A DNA stretch of 64,000 nt from Lachnospiraceae bacterium (GCA_021202335.1 JAJQDE010000041.1:1-64000); one strand, 5' to 3'. Positions 48,542-59,611 are shown, counted from the first letter of the stretch. A program made the numbers and translations. Notes: a model not told the origin generated them from the letters alone.

Positions 48542-49282
48542 TCATATATTATCATCATTAATCATGTTATAAAGCGCCTTAAACATCTCCACATCTTCAA
48601 CCGTGTTAATTTTAATATTCAAATCGGAGCCCTTTGACAATGAGATTGGCTTTCCTAATTTTGAGACCATATTGTTGGTATCAACCTCGCCAAATACCGC
48701 CTGCTCCAATGCTTCCTCATGATACCTGCGCAGATTTCCCAGCAGATATGTCTGCGGCGTCTGAATCCTCTTGAACGCGTATCTTGAAATAGAACGCAGT
48801 CCCGTCACACCGTCATCCGTCAGCATCACATTTTCCATGGAGGTTACAGCGGCGATGCCCATTCCCTTTTTCCGGCAGATATGAATACTGTCAGAAATGA
48901 CCTCATTCGTAACAAGAGGACGTATGGCGTCATGGATTACCACAATATCATCATCATTGCAGCATTTATCCAGCTCATTCACTGCCAGCCTTGATGTTTC
49001 CTGACCGTTTGACCCGCCGGTAATAATCCACCTTAGCTTGTCTATATTAAACTGCTTTGCATATGCCTCCACCATTTTCTCCCAGCCGCTAAGGCACGCC
49101 ACCATGATCGCGTCAATCTCTGAGTGCCTTTGAAATGCTTCCATAGTGTATACAATAATCGGTCTGTTATATACATTCACAAACTGTTTCGGAATATTCA
49201 TTTTGAAATTCGGGTCCGTACCTCCCGCTAATAATACTGCAATGTTCATATATGTGTTTCCATCTCCTTTGGCATCAGTCAA
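48542..49282 (-). CDS. IspD/TarI-like cytidylyltransferase, copy 2, degenerate N-terminal motif
   Basis: MNIAVLLAGGTDPNFKMNIPKQF, VVIHDAIRPL. Confidence 0.82.
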   Translation of the reverse strand: MTDAKGDGNTYMNIAVLLAGGTDPNFKMNIPKQFVNVYNRPIIVYTMEAFQRHSEIDAIMVACLSGWEKMVEAYAKQFNIDKLRWIITGGSNGQETSRLAVNELDKCCNDDDIVVIHDAIRPLVTNEVISDSIHICRKKGMGIAAVTSMENVMLTDDGVTGLRSISRYAFKRIQTPQTYLLGNLRRYHEEALEQAVFGEVDTNNMVSKLGKPISLSKGSDLNIKINTVEDVEMFKALYNMINDDNI

Positions 49283-49321
49283 TATATTTTCTTTTCAATC
49301 ATGCAATCCGGAGCATGCTTT

Positions 49322-50467
49322 CTACTGCAAAAAAGTTTTATCCGCATATACAATGTGAAGCCTTTCTCTGTTTTTATAATAAAACAGCGTCAAAAGCCTT
49401 TCCGATATAAATCCGGGATATCTGTTCAGATATGTGTCCGTTTTCACCCCTCCATGCTCCACAACGGCATCCAATATCGGAAACAGCCAGTCACACAGCT
49501 CGTCCGATATTTCCTTCTTTGCAATAAACATATTGCATGGAGAGTACAGATTGCCGGAAAAAACTGTCTTTGCAAGCTCGAAGTCCTCTGGAAGATGCCT
49601 TTCCAAATACCGCATTAAATACTCCCAATCGGAAGCATCATGCCGCTCCTTATAATTGTCGGCAATATTAGGGGCAACATATGTCGGCACCGGCAATATG
49701 ACATCCACGTCATAATCGTTCATAAGCTCTGCCCAGTCCTCCGGCAAAATAAAATGCCTCCGGTAATGCGACAGACCTACCACCTTCTCCGGTGCGTGCT
49801 TCCATATCCAATAAAGCGCCGTCAGCTCGCAATACTGCCTGTTTTTATCGGAAATGTTATCGCCCTCGCAGTCTCTTAAAGCACACCCCTCCGGGCTTTG
49901 AGAGGTCAGTCCCGCCCCTACATGTATCGGCTTTTCATAATCGGGCAGACTGTAAGGCGACTGCAGCGGTTTATCGTAAACCGACTTTGCCATGTAAATG
50001 CAGACCGTCGGTTTCTCTGCCCCCTGCTTATGTAAAGCTGTTGTCGGCAGCCTGTCTATTTTCTGAAATGTGCGGTTCTCCTTTGCAAAAGCTGCCTCGA
50101 CATAAGCGTTTCTGAACTGATTGTCCACCTCCGGCGTCACAGGTATGATGTTCTTAAACCCCAGCCTTCTCAGCTTCAGCTCAATAGCTTTATGGTAAAT
50201 TCCCTTTGTGGCAATGAAAACCGGAATTTCCGTCCGCAATGGCAGGGAAGCATCCAAACCGTAAACAGGAAGCTTATCGACAGCAGACTCATTCTCCGCC
50301 AAATCATCCACAAGATATGCTTCTATGGATATATCCGGATAAAGCAGGCGCAGATACCCTGTCAGGGTTTTTGCGCGCGACTGCGCGCCAAAAATATAGA
50401 CTTGTCCGTGTTCTTTCAGGAATGTATACATTATAAAATCTCCCTCAAAATGCTCCCAACGGTTCAT
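49322..50467 (-). CDS. DUF4422 glycosyltransferase with N-terminal Rossmann-like module
   Basis: VYIFGAQSRAKTL; HVGAGLTSQSPEGCALRDCEGDNISDKNRQYCELTALYWIWKH. Confidence 0.85.
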   Translation of the reverse strand: MNRWEHFEGDFIMYTFLKEHGQVYIFGAQSRAKTLTGYLRLLYPDISIEAYLVDDLAENESAVDKLPVYGLDASLPLRTEIPVFIATKGIYHKAIELKLRRLGFKNIIPVTPEVDNQFRNAYVEAAFAKENRTFQKIDRLPTTALHKQGAEKPTVCIYMAKSVYDKPLQSPYSLPDYEKPIHVGAGLTSQSPEGCALRDCEGDNISDKNRQYCELTALYWIWKHAPEKVVGLSHYRRHFILPEDWAELMNDYDVDVILPVPTYVAPNIADNYKERHDASDWEYLMRYLERHLPEDFELAKTVFSGNLYSPCNMFIAKKEISDELCDWLFPILDAVVEHGGVKTDTYLNRYPGFISERLLTLFYYKNRERLHIVYADKTFLQ

Positions 50468-51614
50468 TCAAAAACTGCTCCGAAAACCAACGTATTTTTT
50501 CATCTTCAACAGACAACGACTTCAAGTATCTGCGTATGCTTTTCGCCGTAGTATATGTTATATTTGCAATAATCACCGCATCATATCCTTGTATACCTGT
50601 AATATCTTGCGGTGGGCTCACCGGAAAGCCTTCCTTCCTGTAGGTTTCATAATTCTGATCCAGCCAACCGACAACCTCAACATCGGGATTATCCGAAAAA
50701 TAATTGTACAGCCTCTTCCCCAGCACGCCGGCACAGTATATCACAATCCTGCTGCCGCTTGGTATTTCCCCAAACGGATTAATTTCCTTTTTAAATAAAA
50801 ATTCCGGTTGGCGCAGCAATAAAAGATATTTCTTATATTGCTCAAGCTGCTGTGACATTATATGCAGCACATTCCTCTTGGCAAATACATTCTCCAAATA
50901 GGAAAGGAGTATTTCAATGCGCTCAATTTCATTTGCACATACAGTCTGCGTGATGGAAGCAGGGCGTTTCACATGATGATAACCGCAGGCATCACTGACG
51001 CATATTCTCCCACATTCCAAAAGAGCCGAGTACACAACCGCCGCATCCTCTCCAATAAGGATTCGCTCATCAATACACATCTGTATATTAAGAAGCATCT
51101 CTCTTTCAAACAGCTTGTTCCACATATGCGGCAAAATGCCATATTCAAAAAATTGCCCTGCATATAAAGCCTTTGGCAGAAGCTCTCCGTTATCATACAC
51201 ACCGCTTTGGAATACATTCATAACCCTTTGCGATTTTCCATCGATTTCGTAATAATACCCGGTCGCCACCATCTGCGCTCCGTTTCTTTCCTGCTCCGCT
51301 ACAAGCTGCTCCAAATATTCAGGCTCTATCCGGTCATCAGCATCCACGCAGGCGACAAATTTACCCTTGGCAGCTATAATTCCTGCCTTCCTTGCACTTG
51401 TATGACCACCGTTTTGTTTATGTATAACAACAATGCGTGAATCTTTTTCTTTATACACCTCACAAATCCCATAACTCCCGTCTGTTGAACCATCATCAAT
51501 CAAAATAATTTCAATATCCTTATAAGTCTGATTGCAGACGCTTTCTATACACTCCGCCAAATATTTTTCAACATTATATATGGGAATAATAACGCTAACC
51601 ATACGCACCCGCAC
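50445..51614 (-). CDS. GT2 glycosyltransferase with C-terminal Rossmann-like module
   Basis: VSVIIPIYNVEKYLAECIESVCNQTYKDIEIILIDDGSTDGS; IVIYCAGVLGKRLY. Confidence 0.9.
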   Translation of the reverse strand: MRVRMVSVIIPIYNVEKYLAECIESVCNQTYKDIEIILIDDGSTDGSYGICEVYKEKDSRIVVIHKQNGGHTSARKAGIIAAKGKFVACVDADDRIEPEYLEQLVAEQERNGAQMVATGYYYEIDGKSQRVMNVFQSGVYDNGELLPKALYAGQFFEYGILPHMWNKLFEREMLLNIQMCIDERILIGEDAAVVYSALLECGRICVSDACGYHHVKRPASITQTVCANEIERIEILLSYLENVFAKRNVLHIMSQQLEQYKKYLLLLRQPEFLFKKEINPFGEIPSGSRIVIYCAGVLGKRLYNYFSDNPDVEVVGWLDQNYETYRKEGFPVSPPQDITGIQGYDAVIIANITYTTAKSIRRYLKSLSVEDEKIRWFSEQFLNEPLGAF

Positions 51615-51631
51615 ACTCCTTCAATGCTACC

Positions 51632-52837
51632 TTATAACCAATACGCTTCAATATCATGGTGTGACTGCCTTTTGCTCTCATCCGGAAGCTGCATCCAGTC
51701 TTTACCATAAAGATTATCCAAATATTCCTGATATCCCACCGGAACATTGACTTCTATATCTTCAAAGGACATTCTAATGGTGCTTTCATAAACCCTTCGG
51801 GTAGTGGCGTCGCGCTCATCATATACCGTTCCAAAAACTCCCACATACTCTGAGTTATCAAAATCATATTTTTCCAAAAATTCCTTCTGTTTTCCATACC
51901 ATTTAGAAAATACCCCCGTGCTTCCATTTGATGCATAGAAATCTTCCCATATACGCCTTTTCACTTCCTTATATTTTTTAAAAAAGACAAGCCTTTCTTC
52001 CTCATCTCCCGGCAGCCCCACTAACGGAAACACATCAATCCAAACCGGATTTATCTTCCGCACGGTTCCGATATCTTCAATAAGAATTGTTTTCTTATCT
52101 ACTACCTTAGCAAACATATCAGTATAATCATTAACTTCAGATGTCCCCATCCCCATCATGGTATATTGTTCGTTCTCCTCAAAAATCTCTATCAGCCTGC
52201 GGTAATCCTGCAATGGAAGGAATATATCAATATCATCATCCCATGGTATAAAACCCTTGTGGCGAATTGTACCAAGCAAAGTCCCACCGCACACCCAGTA
52301 TCTTAAATTATGCTTTCTGCAGACATGGTCTACATAAGAAAGTATATTTTTCTCTGTCGTCTGCATTTCCTTCATGGTCATTCTGCGTTTATTCAAAACC
52401 AGCCTGTCCAACGCCTCATCGACAAAATCATATACCTTATAAAAATGAATATTTTCACAATATCCCAGACGCTCCAGCTTTTCTTTTTCCAAAATATACG
52501 ATTTAGACGCTATAAGTATCGTTACGTTCTCATCAAAGGGAACCAGCCTTCCCTTAATTGTACTTACCTGTATCAATCCTGAATCATCATTCAGATACCT
52601 ACAGGCAAAGTTTTTTATATCACAGTTATGCTCTACAACAGCAGCTTCATCATCTGATACATACCCTTCTATATTTCTGTAGCCTTTATTTGATAAAATA
52701 GTCCTCATTGCAAAAGAATACCTGTCCAAACCATATAACAGCACTTTTTTATCAGAGCATATGATTCCCTGTTCAATCAGCCTGTCAATCCCTTTCGCAA
52801 TCTCCCCTATCACGCTTTTAATATAATATGTTTCCAT
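51632..52837 (-). CDS. LicD-family phosphotransferase with N-terminal Rossmann-like module
   Basis: WVCGGTLLGTIRHKGFIPWDDDIDIFLP; VLLYGLDRYSFAMR. Confidence 0.92.
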   Translation of the reverse strand: METYYIKSVIGEIAKGIDRLIEQGIICSDKKVLLYGLDRYSFAMRTILSNKGYRNIEGYVSDDEAAVVEHNCDIKNFACRYLNDDSGLIQVSTIKGRLVPFDENVTILIASKSYILEKEKLERLGYCENIHFYKVYDFVDEALDRLVLNKRRMTMKEMQTTEKNILSYVDHVCRKHNLRYWVCGGTLLGTIRHKGFIPWDDDIDIFLPLQDYRRLIEIFEENEQYTMMGMGTSEVNDYTDMFAKVVDKKTILIEDIGTVRKINPVWIDVFPLVGLPGDEEERLVFFKKYKEVKRRIWEDFYASNGSTGVFSKWYGKQKEFLEKYDFDNSEYVGVFGTVYDERDATTRRVYESTIRMSFEDIEVNVPVGYQEYLDNLYGKDWMQLPDESKRQSHHDIEAYWL

Positions 52838-53867
52838 TTCGCTCCTCCATCCATTTCCGAATAGCTATGGAATGCAAAATCCCCTGTTCTATCGTAAACA
52901 ATGGGCTCCATCCCAATTTTTTCAAGTCATTATTATCTATAACCTGATTTTTAATCGGCGATGCCTCCGCCTGCTCTGCCGCATTTGCGGCGCGAAGCAC
53001 TATCCGCGTATGTGCCGCATCCGCACACTGTTTAGCAAACTGCCTGACAGAGCACGTTTCATCAGATGCCACACCATATACGCATCCCTTCTGCCCGCAG
53101 GCAGCAATCGTCAGCAATCCGGAAACACAGTCCGGCACATAAGCAAAGGAACGCACCTGCTCCCCCGAACTGTTCAGCACAATATCTTCATTATGTACAG
53201 CCTTCCCGATAAACTGTGCTGTCGCCCTATTATCGCTTTGCGTCACATTTGCGCCAAATGTGTGGCACGGTCTGGCTATCACCACATCAACGTTATATTC
53301 CTGCATATAAGACAGGCAAAGCGTTTCTGCTGCTTTTTTGCTGACCGGATAACAGGCTCTCACGGATAAATGGTCAACCGCCTCCTGCACCTCCCCTGAT
53401 GATACAAATAATACACGGCAGCCCGGATTTTCTTTTGCAATTTCCATCACCCTATATGTTCCCAAAAGATTTCCAAGCATAGTTTCAACGGGAGCTTCCC
53501 GAAACGCCTGCGGATGAGCCCAACTTGCCGCATGAACCACTAAGTCAATCCGGCTCCCGATCTCCAATGTCGTGACATCCCCTTCCACAAAATGCAGCCA
53601 GTCCGTTTCTTCCCCGAAGCGCGCTTTCAGATGCCCACGGCTTCTACTGACTGCATAAATATCCACGTTCATATTCAAGTGCGCATTTGCATATAAAAAG
53701 CAATCCGTCAAAAAGGAGCCTAGCAATCCCGCCGCACCCAAAACCAATATTTTTTTGTTGTCAAAAAAGCCAAATCCATTTACATTTGCAATCGCGGCTT
53801 CAATGTCCGCCGCGTATATTTCATTTTCAAGATAATTATTCATAGCCAGTCTCCATGCCACGTCCAC
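52818..53867 (-). CDS. NAD-dependent epimerase/dehydratase
   Basis: VLGAAGLLGSFL, SSGEVQ, YPVSK. Confidence 0.88.
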   Translation of the reverse strand: MDVAWRLAMNNYLENEIYAADIEAAIANVNGFGFFDNKKILVLGAAGLLGSFLTDCFLYANAHLNMNVDIYAVSRSRGHLKARFGEETDWLHFVEGDVTTLEIGSRIDLVVHAASWAHPQAFREAPVETMLGNLLGTYRVMEIAKENPGCRVLFVSSGEVQEAVDHLSVRACYPVSKKAAETLCLSYMQEYNVDVVIARPCHTFGANVTQSDNRATAQFIGKAVHNEDIVLNSSGEQVRSFAYVPDCVSGLLTIAACGQKGCVYGVASDETCSVRQFAKQCADAAHTRIVLRAANAAEQAEASPIKNQVIDNNDLKKLGWSPLFTIEQGILHSIAIRKWMEERNGNILY

Positions 53868-53880
53868 AGTGAATTGTTAA

Positions 53881-54606
53881 TTAATCCTTCAGCCATTCCG
53901 CGCGTTTTGCCAATAAAAGCGCCTTAAAAATATCAATGTCTTCTACCGTGGTAAGTTTAATATTCTTTTCGGAGCCTTTACAGAAATGAACCTGTTCACC
54001 CATTTCAATCATCAATGTACAGGAAGCCACCGAATTCCTTATACCCGCATCCAGCGCCCGCTCATTAATATCCAACAGCTTTCCCAAACGGAACCCCTGC
54101 GGTGTCTGCGTTCGCTTCAAATAATCACGGTTATATATCTGCTGTGAATCCATCTGATTTTCAGATACCAGCATCGCCTCCGCACATGGAATAACCGCAA
54201 TGGCAGAGCCAAACTCCACTGCCTTATTGATACAGTCTGAAATAATCTCCTCTGATACCATCGGGCGAATTGCATCATGAATAAGCACAATATCATCCGC
54301 TGTATGTGATTTTTCCAGCTCTTTCAGGCCATTGTAAATAGACTCCTGACCGCTTGCCCCTCCCGAAGCAACCGTCACCATCTTTGTAATATTAAACTGC
54401 CTGACATACGCCCACAAAATCTGTTCCCAGCCTTCAATGCACACCACTATTATCTCGTCAATCGCCGGGTGTTTTTGAAATGCCTCTAATGTATACACTA
54501 TTACCGGCTTTTCATTCACGGTTAAAAACTGCTTCGGTATGTCCTGATGCATCCGGTTGCCGGTCCCTCCGGCAATAATCATTGCTATATTCATATGCTC
54601 TCCCAT
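53881..54606 (-). CDS. IspD/TarI-like cytidylyltransferase, copy 3
   Basis: IAMIIAGGTGNRMHQDIPKQF, VLIHDAIRPM. Confidence 0.9.
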   Translation of the reverse strand: MGEHMNIAMIIAGGTGNRMHQDIPKQFLTVNEKPVIVYTLEAFQKHPAIDEIIVVCIEGWEQILWAYVRQFNITKMVTVASGGASGQESIYNGLKELEKSHTADDIVLIHDAIRPMVSEEIISDCINKAVEFGSAIAVIPCAEAMLVSENQMDSQQIYNRDYLKRTQTPQGFRLGKLLDINERALDAGIRNSVASCTLMIEMGEQVHFCKGSEKNIKLTTVEDIDIFKALLLAKRAEWLKD

Positions 54607-54611
54607 CTCGC

Positions 54612-55766
54612 CTATATCGGTAACTGTATTGCTTTACATTGCGATATGAAAAACAGCCGTTCTTCACTGCATTTTTCCCCAATTTCTGATGCTATTTCCT
54701 CCGCCGCCTGTGGATTAAGGACAGAAATAATAATTCCCGCTGTTGATTCGATGTTTACCTGATCAATGCTCATAGCGTCCGAGTCCGATGGCTTTGTCAC
54801 AAGGAAATGCTCAAACCTCCACCCTTTATATTCAAAATAAACCGCCAGGTTCTTACCACATACCCCGTTTCCATAAATATATATTTTTGAATACCTATGA
54901 TAAAATTCATTCAGGCTATTGCTTTCCCGCTCACCGAATTTAGGAAGGTAAAATTGGTTTTCTATAATTTCCTCCATCCATTCCGTCGGGTATAGCTTTT
55001 TTTCTTTTAAATACCGCACTGCTTTCAATGCGCTTGGAAAACCCGGGTTCCGTATAAGAAGCGCTTTCTTTTTTAAAATCGGAAAATTATGCTCCGCTAT
55101 CAGCTCATATGGATATTGATAATACGGATTTACATTCCATTCCAAAGCTATATTCCATAAATCCATTAAGGAAGCTCCTTTAAAGCCACAGCTTCGCAAG
55201 CATACATTTATCTGTATCTCAAATTTAACGACAGCCTCACGAAAGCTCACCGGATATTTAAACCGCTCCCAAAACTTCTTAAATGCTTCACTATGCAGCA
55301 CCTCTTTCCTGAATACAAGAAAATAGCTGTGAACATGCGCCTCAAACTGATACAGGGGATTAGTAAATTCCCCTGCCGCCTGCCCCGTCATACCCCAAAA
55401 GTCACACTCTACTGAAGCCATCTGCGCAAAATAGTCCTCCACGGGAAAAAAGAAGCCCCAATAAGAGTCATTTGTTAAAATCAATTCATCATATTCATAT
55501 ACTTTATCCCATCCAATAAAGTCAAACAGAACGTCTTTATATGCGCCCGAATCATAGCCTATGTTTTCATGGTAATAAATCCGCTCCACATATGGCTGAA
55601 CATACTCCAAACCGTCCGGCGTCTGCATGTAGTTGCACACAAAATAAATATCCGTACAACACTGCTTCAATGCTCTAAGGGCATAAGCAATGTATTCTTG
55701 AATTTTATGATTTTTGTTGTAGGTCATGTATATGCATAGTCGGTTCATTGTTGGTTCCTTCCCCAC
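54612..55766 (-). CDS. Rhamnan synthesis F-like glycosyltransferase with C-terminal Rossmann-like module
   Basis: IYFVCNYMQTPDG...NIGYDSGAYKDVLFDFIGWDKVYEYDELILTNDSYWG. Confidence 0.85.
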   Translation of the reverse strand: MGKEPTMNRLCIYMTYNKNHKIQEYIAYALRALKQCCTDIYFVCNYMQTPDGLEYVQPYVERIYYHENIGYDSGAYKDVLFDFIGWDKVYEYDELILTNDSYWGFFFPVEDYFAQMASVECDFWGMTGQAAGEFTNPLYQFEAHVHSYFLVFRKEVLHSEAFKKFWERFKYPVSFREAVVKFEIQINVCLRSCGFKGASLMDLWNIALEWNVNPYYQYPYELIAEHNFPILKKKALLIRNPGFPSALKAVRYLKEKKLYPTEWMEEIIENQFYLPKFGERESNSLNEFYHRYSKIYIYGNGVCGKNLAVYFEYKGWRFEHFLVTKPSDSDAMSIDQVNIESTAGIIISVLNPQAAEEIASEIGEKCSEERLFFISQCKAIQLPI

Positions 55767-55825
55767 AAAATGCTAAAAAATTAAATGATTTTTGTATTAT
55801 CCTGAATTTAATTATTGCAGCATTA

Positions 55826-57115
55826 TCACGCCTTTGCCTCCATTCGTTTCAACAGTCGATCCATATATTTACATATATTTATATCTACGCTCACTCCATC
55901 TCTGTCGTGATACAAAAAAGCATCTTCCGTATGCGAATTTTTCTTAAAAAACACATCTGTACGCTCCATTTTTAATTTATATTCAGCCCATGACTTTACC
56001 ACATAATGATTGATTTGTATTGGAAAATTCTTCTCCCCCTTACGTTGTATTCCCGGAGGACACATCTCATGCCAAATATCTACGGGCGGTATATCCCTAT
56101 TCTCATAAACTGTCCATATAGTGTGTGGCAATCCCTTTTCTTTATTTCTCTCTGAGAACCCAAATGCCGTATTATAAAAACATTTTCCTATATTCATATG
56201 CTTACACCAGCTACGGAAAAATGTCGCTGTCACCAATCTGCTTATATCACGTTCAACAATTCCCGCACTTCCAAAGAACTTCCAATTTATCAAAACACTT
56301 CCCACGTCTTTAAATCCGGATAAAAATTCATAAATGCTGTCATGCTGAATCGGAACAACGAACTCATCTATATCAATAAAGCCTATCCAATCACTTTCAT
56401 CACAATAATTTTCCACACAGTGAAAATATGCTGATACCTGTCCCTGTGCATAAGGCCACTCCACCAAAGTCACTTCTCCCGCACTAATATACGGCTGCAA
56501 AACCTCACTATAATTGTCATTTGAGTTGTTGTTATACAAATAAAAATGCTCCACACCTACAATCTTATGAAACTCCAACCATTCTTTCAGATATAAAGCC
56601 TCATTTTGGAATATAGCGCATATTGACACACTATATTGCTTTTTGTTATACCCCCCAACGATATTTGGTTTAGAGTACATTTCTTTTATTTCATTGAATT
56701 TTCTTGTTCCGCTACGGCATACCATACTACCATACCGGAATATCTCGTCTTCGCTAATGTACAAATCAGGCAATTCTTTCTTTAAATCATTAATCACGCG
56801 AGTGTTTTCAACTTTAAAGATTGACTCCTCAAATACCCCAACAGACTCAAGCTGTTCTGCTATTTCATCCCTATGTTCAATTACAGAAACAATATACTTT
56901 GCGGCAGGACTTTTAATCCTAACCTCACTCAATGACAATACCTCAATGTCTCTATATTGCGTCCCCTGTTTTTTTTCGTCGTTATCACAAAAAGCGACAG
57001 CTTTAATTTCCCTTTTTTTCAAATAATCAAGGATAATATCCCCATTCTCACCATTACCAAATATCACAAATTCTGTTCCGTTTTCAAAGTCATCCAACCA
57101 TTGAAAAAAATCCAT
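55826..57115 (-). CDS. GT92-like glycosyltransferase with N-terminal Rossmann-like module
   Basis: IFQNEALYLKEWLEFHKIVGVEHFYLYNNNSNDN; FVIFGNGENGDIILDYL. Confidence 0.88.
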   Translation of the reverse strand: MDFFQWLDDFENGTEFVIFGNGENGDIILDYLKKREIKAVAFCDNDEKKQGTQYRDIEVLSLSEVRIKSPAAKYIVSVIEHRDEIAEQLESVGVFEESIFKVENTRVINDLKKELPDLYISEDEIFRYGSMVCRSGTRKFNEIKEMYSKPNIVGGYNKKQYSVSICAIFQNEALYLKEWLEFHKIVGVEHFYLYNNNSNDNYSEVLQPYISAGEVTLVEWPYAQGQVSAYFHCVENYCDESDWIGFIDIDEFVVPIQHDSIYEFLSGFKDVGSVLINWKFFGSAGIVERDISRLVTATFFRSWCKHMNIGKCFYNTAFGFSERNKEKGLPHTIWTVYENRDIPPVDIWHEMCPPGIQRKGEKNFPIQINHYVVKSWAEYKLKMERTDVFFKKNSHTEDAFLYHDRDGVSVDINICKYMDRLLKRMEAKA

Positions 57116-57255
57116 CTTATTCTCAATTCCTTTCCCATCTGCTTCTCAGCTATAGCATACACATATTTCATATCACCATTCATTAAATCAATCAGCCAAT
57201 ACGACAATTCATTATATCCATTCGATACGCTGCCGTTTACCACCTGAAACCCTTC

Positions 57256-58200
57256 TTACAGCTTGTAATATTCCCTCATAAAATTCTCCAGTTTCCCCAT
57301 TCCTTCCCCCAAAGCAATCGGATTTAATTTTCCATACTCACTCTCATAACGCCCTATGTCCAAATAATTTTCCTTCACGTCAACAGTCCTGCCAGGCGTA
57401 TATTCTATTTTCAGAGCATGGTTTAACTGTCTTTCCAGTGTTTCAAGCACATAATTTATACTTGTACCTCTGCCGCTTCCCAAATTAAAAATCTTTTCCT
57501 TTGAGTTACCTTTAGTAATGGCAATAATCCCTCTTATCGCATCATCAATATATATGTAGTCCCTCACCACTGTTCCATCACCATAAACGACAATGCTTTC
57601 ATTCTTCAAAGCCTTGTAAATAAAATTCGTGATTGCTCCCAACTTTCCACTTGGACGTTGATATGGGCCATAAGGATTTGACAACCGCACAACCCTGTAA
57701 TCCAATCCGTACATATAGAAATATAAATAGAGCAGCTTTTCAATTGTCAGCTTTTGAATCCCATAAGTTGTTATCGGGTTATTTGGTGTATCTTCCTTAA
57801 TAGGGCATTTAATACCATTACCATATACCGTTCCCCCCGATGATATAAACACAACCTTTCCCACGTGTTTTTTTACACAAGCTTCCAGCAATCTAATAGA
57901 CAGTGATATATTATCCGATATTTCATTTACCACATCACGGTTTGAAGTGGACGGATTATTGGTGCTTATCAAATGATATACAATATCTTGATTATCCACC
58001 AATGTTTCAAACGGGCAGTCATTGTCAAATTTCACAACAATCCTTTTTGACTTTTCCGAAACTACAATTGGAAATCTGTCAAAATATTCATTTCTCTCAT
58101 CTGCCAATGTAAGCGTATTCTCTTCATCTTCAATCAAACCAAGCGCAAGATTTGTTCCTATAAATCCTGCAGCGCCTAAAATTAAAATATTCATCAGCAC
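57256..58200 (-). CDS. NAD-dependent sugar epimerase (GalE-like)
   Basis: ILGAAGFIGTNL, YGIQK, RLSNPYGPYQRP. Confidence 0.92.
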   Translation of the reverse strand: MLMNILILGAAGFIGTNLALGLIEDEENTLTLADERNEYFDRFPIVVSEKSKRIVVKFDNDCPFETLVDNQDIVYHLISTNNPSTSNRDVVNEISDNISLSIRLLEACVKKHVGKVVFISSGGTVYGNGIKCPIKEDTPNNPITTYGIQKLTIEKLLYLYFYMYGLDYRVVRLSNPYGPYQRPSGKLGAITNFIYKALKNESIVVYGDGTVVRDYIYIDDAIRGIIAITKGNSKEKIFNLGSGRGTSINYVLETLERQLNHALKIEYTPGRTVDVKENYLDIGRYESEYGKLNPIALGEGMGKLENFMREYYKL

Positions 58201-58207
58201 CGACTCC

Positions 58208-59599
58208 CTAATTCAACACTTTGTCGATAATCTCACGCACTTTTCGTTCCATTGCATCCTGTGAAAAATTATCACAATATATTTTGTATGCCTCATCCTG
58301 CCTTTTTTCAATTTCTTTCGAACAATCAATACAAAACTCCATTAACCGCGATAATGCCTCTACATCTTCACTTTCAAATACAAAACCGCCTACATCTCCT
58401 ATCATAAACTCCGATTGTCCTACTTGATTTGACACTATACATGGGACATAATGCTGCATTGCCTCCGTCACTACAATCGGCATGGGGTCATCTCTTGACG
58501 GACACACAAACACATCAATATTCGAAAGTATCTGCTCCAACTCTTCCTGTGTCTGTTCACCCAAAATTTCAATTTGCGGTATTCTGCAAGCCATTTCTAC
58601 CCACTTTGAGTCGTTTCCGGCTCCAGGACAGATAAAAACAAACCTCGCCTGACTCTTTTTTGTGTCGGGTATCATCTGTATCGCCTGAAGCAGTATGTCC
58701 TGCGCTTTTCTTTCGCAAAACCATCCTACCTACGCAAACGTCACAGGGTATGAGATTCTTTTTTTTACAGCCGATACACTTGGAATGCTATACATCCATT
58801 CTCCTATTACCTCATCAGGGTAATATTCATGAAACCGTTTTATTACCCTATGCCCTCCGCCGTAATAATAGATATTATTTTTCAGCGGAAGTGGATTATC
58901 TTCATAAAATTTTTGCAATGACTCATGCAGCCACCAAATCACCGGAACATCAAGCTTTGAAAAAATACTTCCTTCATCACTGACCGCTATGCTTCCAAAT
59001 ATGAAACAGTCAAAGGAAGCTAGAAATTCCTGTAAAGCTTTATCATTTGCAAATACTGCAACATTTTTTATGTAATCTATCCCGTTCAAGCTCAATTCTT
59101 CCTCAAGATTGCCTTCATCAAGCGCACCATACACCATGCTGTACCCCATTCGCTGCAATATGAAGCATAAATTCATCATTGCAATGGGCACTCCCGATCT
59201 GGCCATTTCGTTAGAAAGAATGAAAAATTTCTTTCTTTCTAAGTTCCGCTGTCTCCAATCATCGAAAGCCACCTTATCATCACCGGAAATAACACTGCTT
59301 TCTATACCAAATAGCATCGCAATATCAGCATGATCTTTTATACATTCCCGCGAAACTCCTTTACTCACCAGCTGTTTCACTATCGCTTCCGTATCTTTTA
59401 CAAGGATTAAAACATACGTGACACTGCCATAATTAATGTCATCAGGACTGCTTATTTTCATACCGTCAATCAGCATCCCCCATTTACTTGGGTTATTATC
59501 TACTATCGCAGTGACCTTTGACATATCTATAAATCTTCTAAACCTACGATAATAATTCCCTGTACCAAAAATCACGATATCCAACAGTCTGTCCTCCAT
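58208..59599 (-). pseudogene. GT4-type glycosyltransferase with N-terminal Rossmann-like module, in-frame TAG at 58730-58732
   Basis: ...RISYPVTFA-TAG-VGWFCERKAQDILLQAIQMIPDTKK..., same frame. Confidence 0.8.
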
Positions 59600-59611
59600 A
59601 TTGTTTTCTTT

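Noticed and set aside
57076-57249. GTG-initiated ORF VVNGSVSNGYNELSYWLIDLMNGDMKYVYAIAEKQMG... between galE-like and GT92 genes
   Set aside because: Reads partly protein-like but overlaps the GT92 start out of frame and has no clear family; probably a gene remnant.
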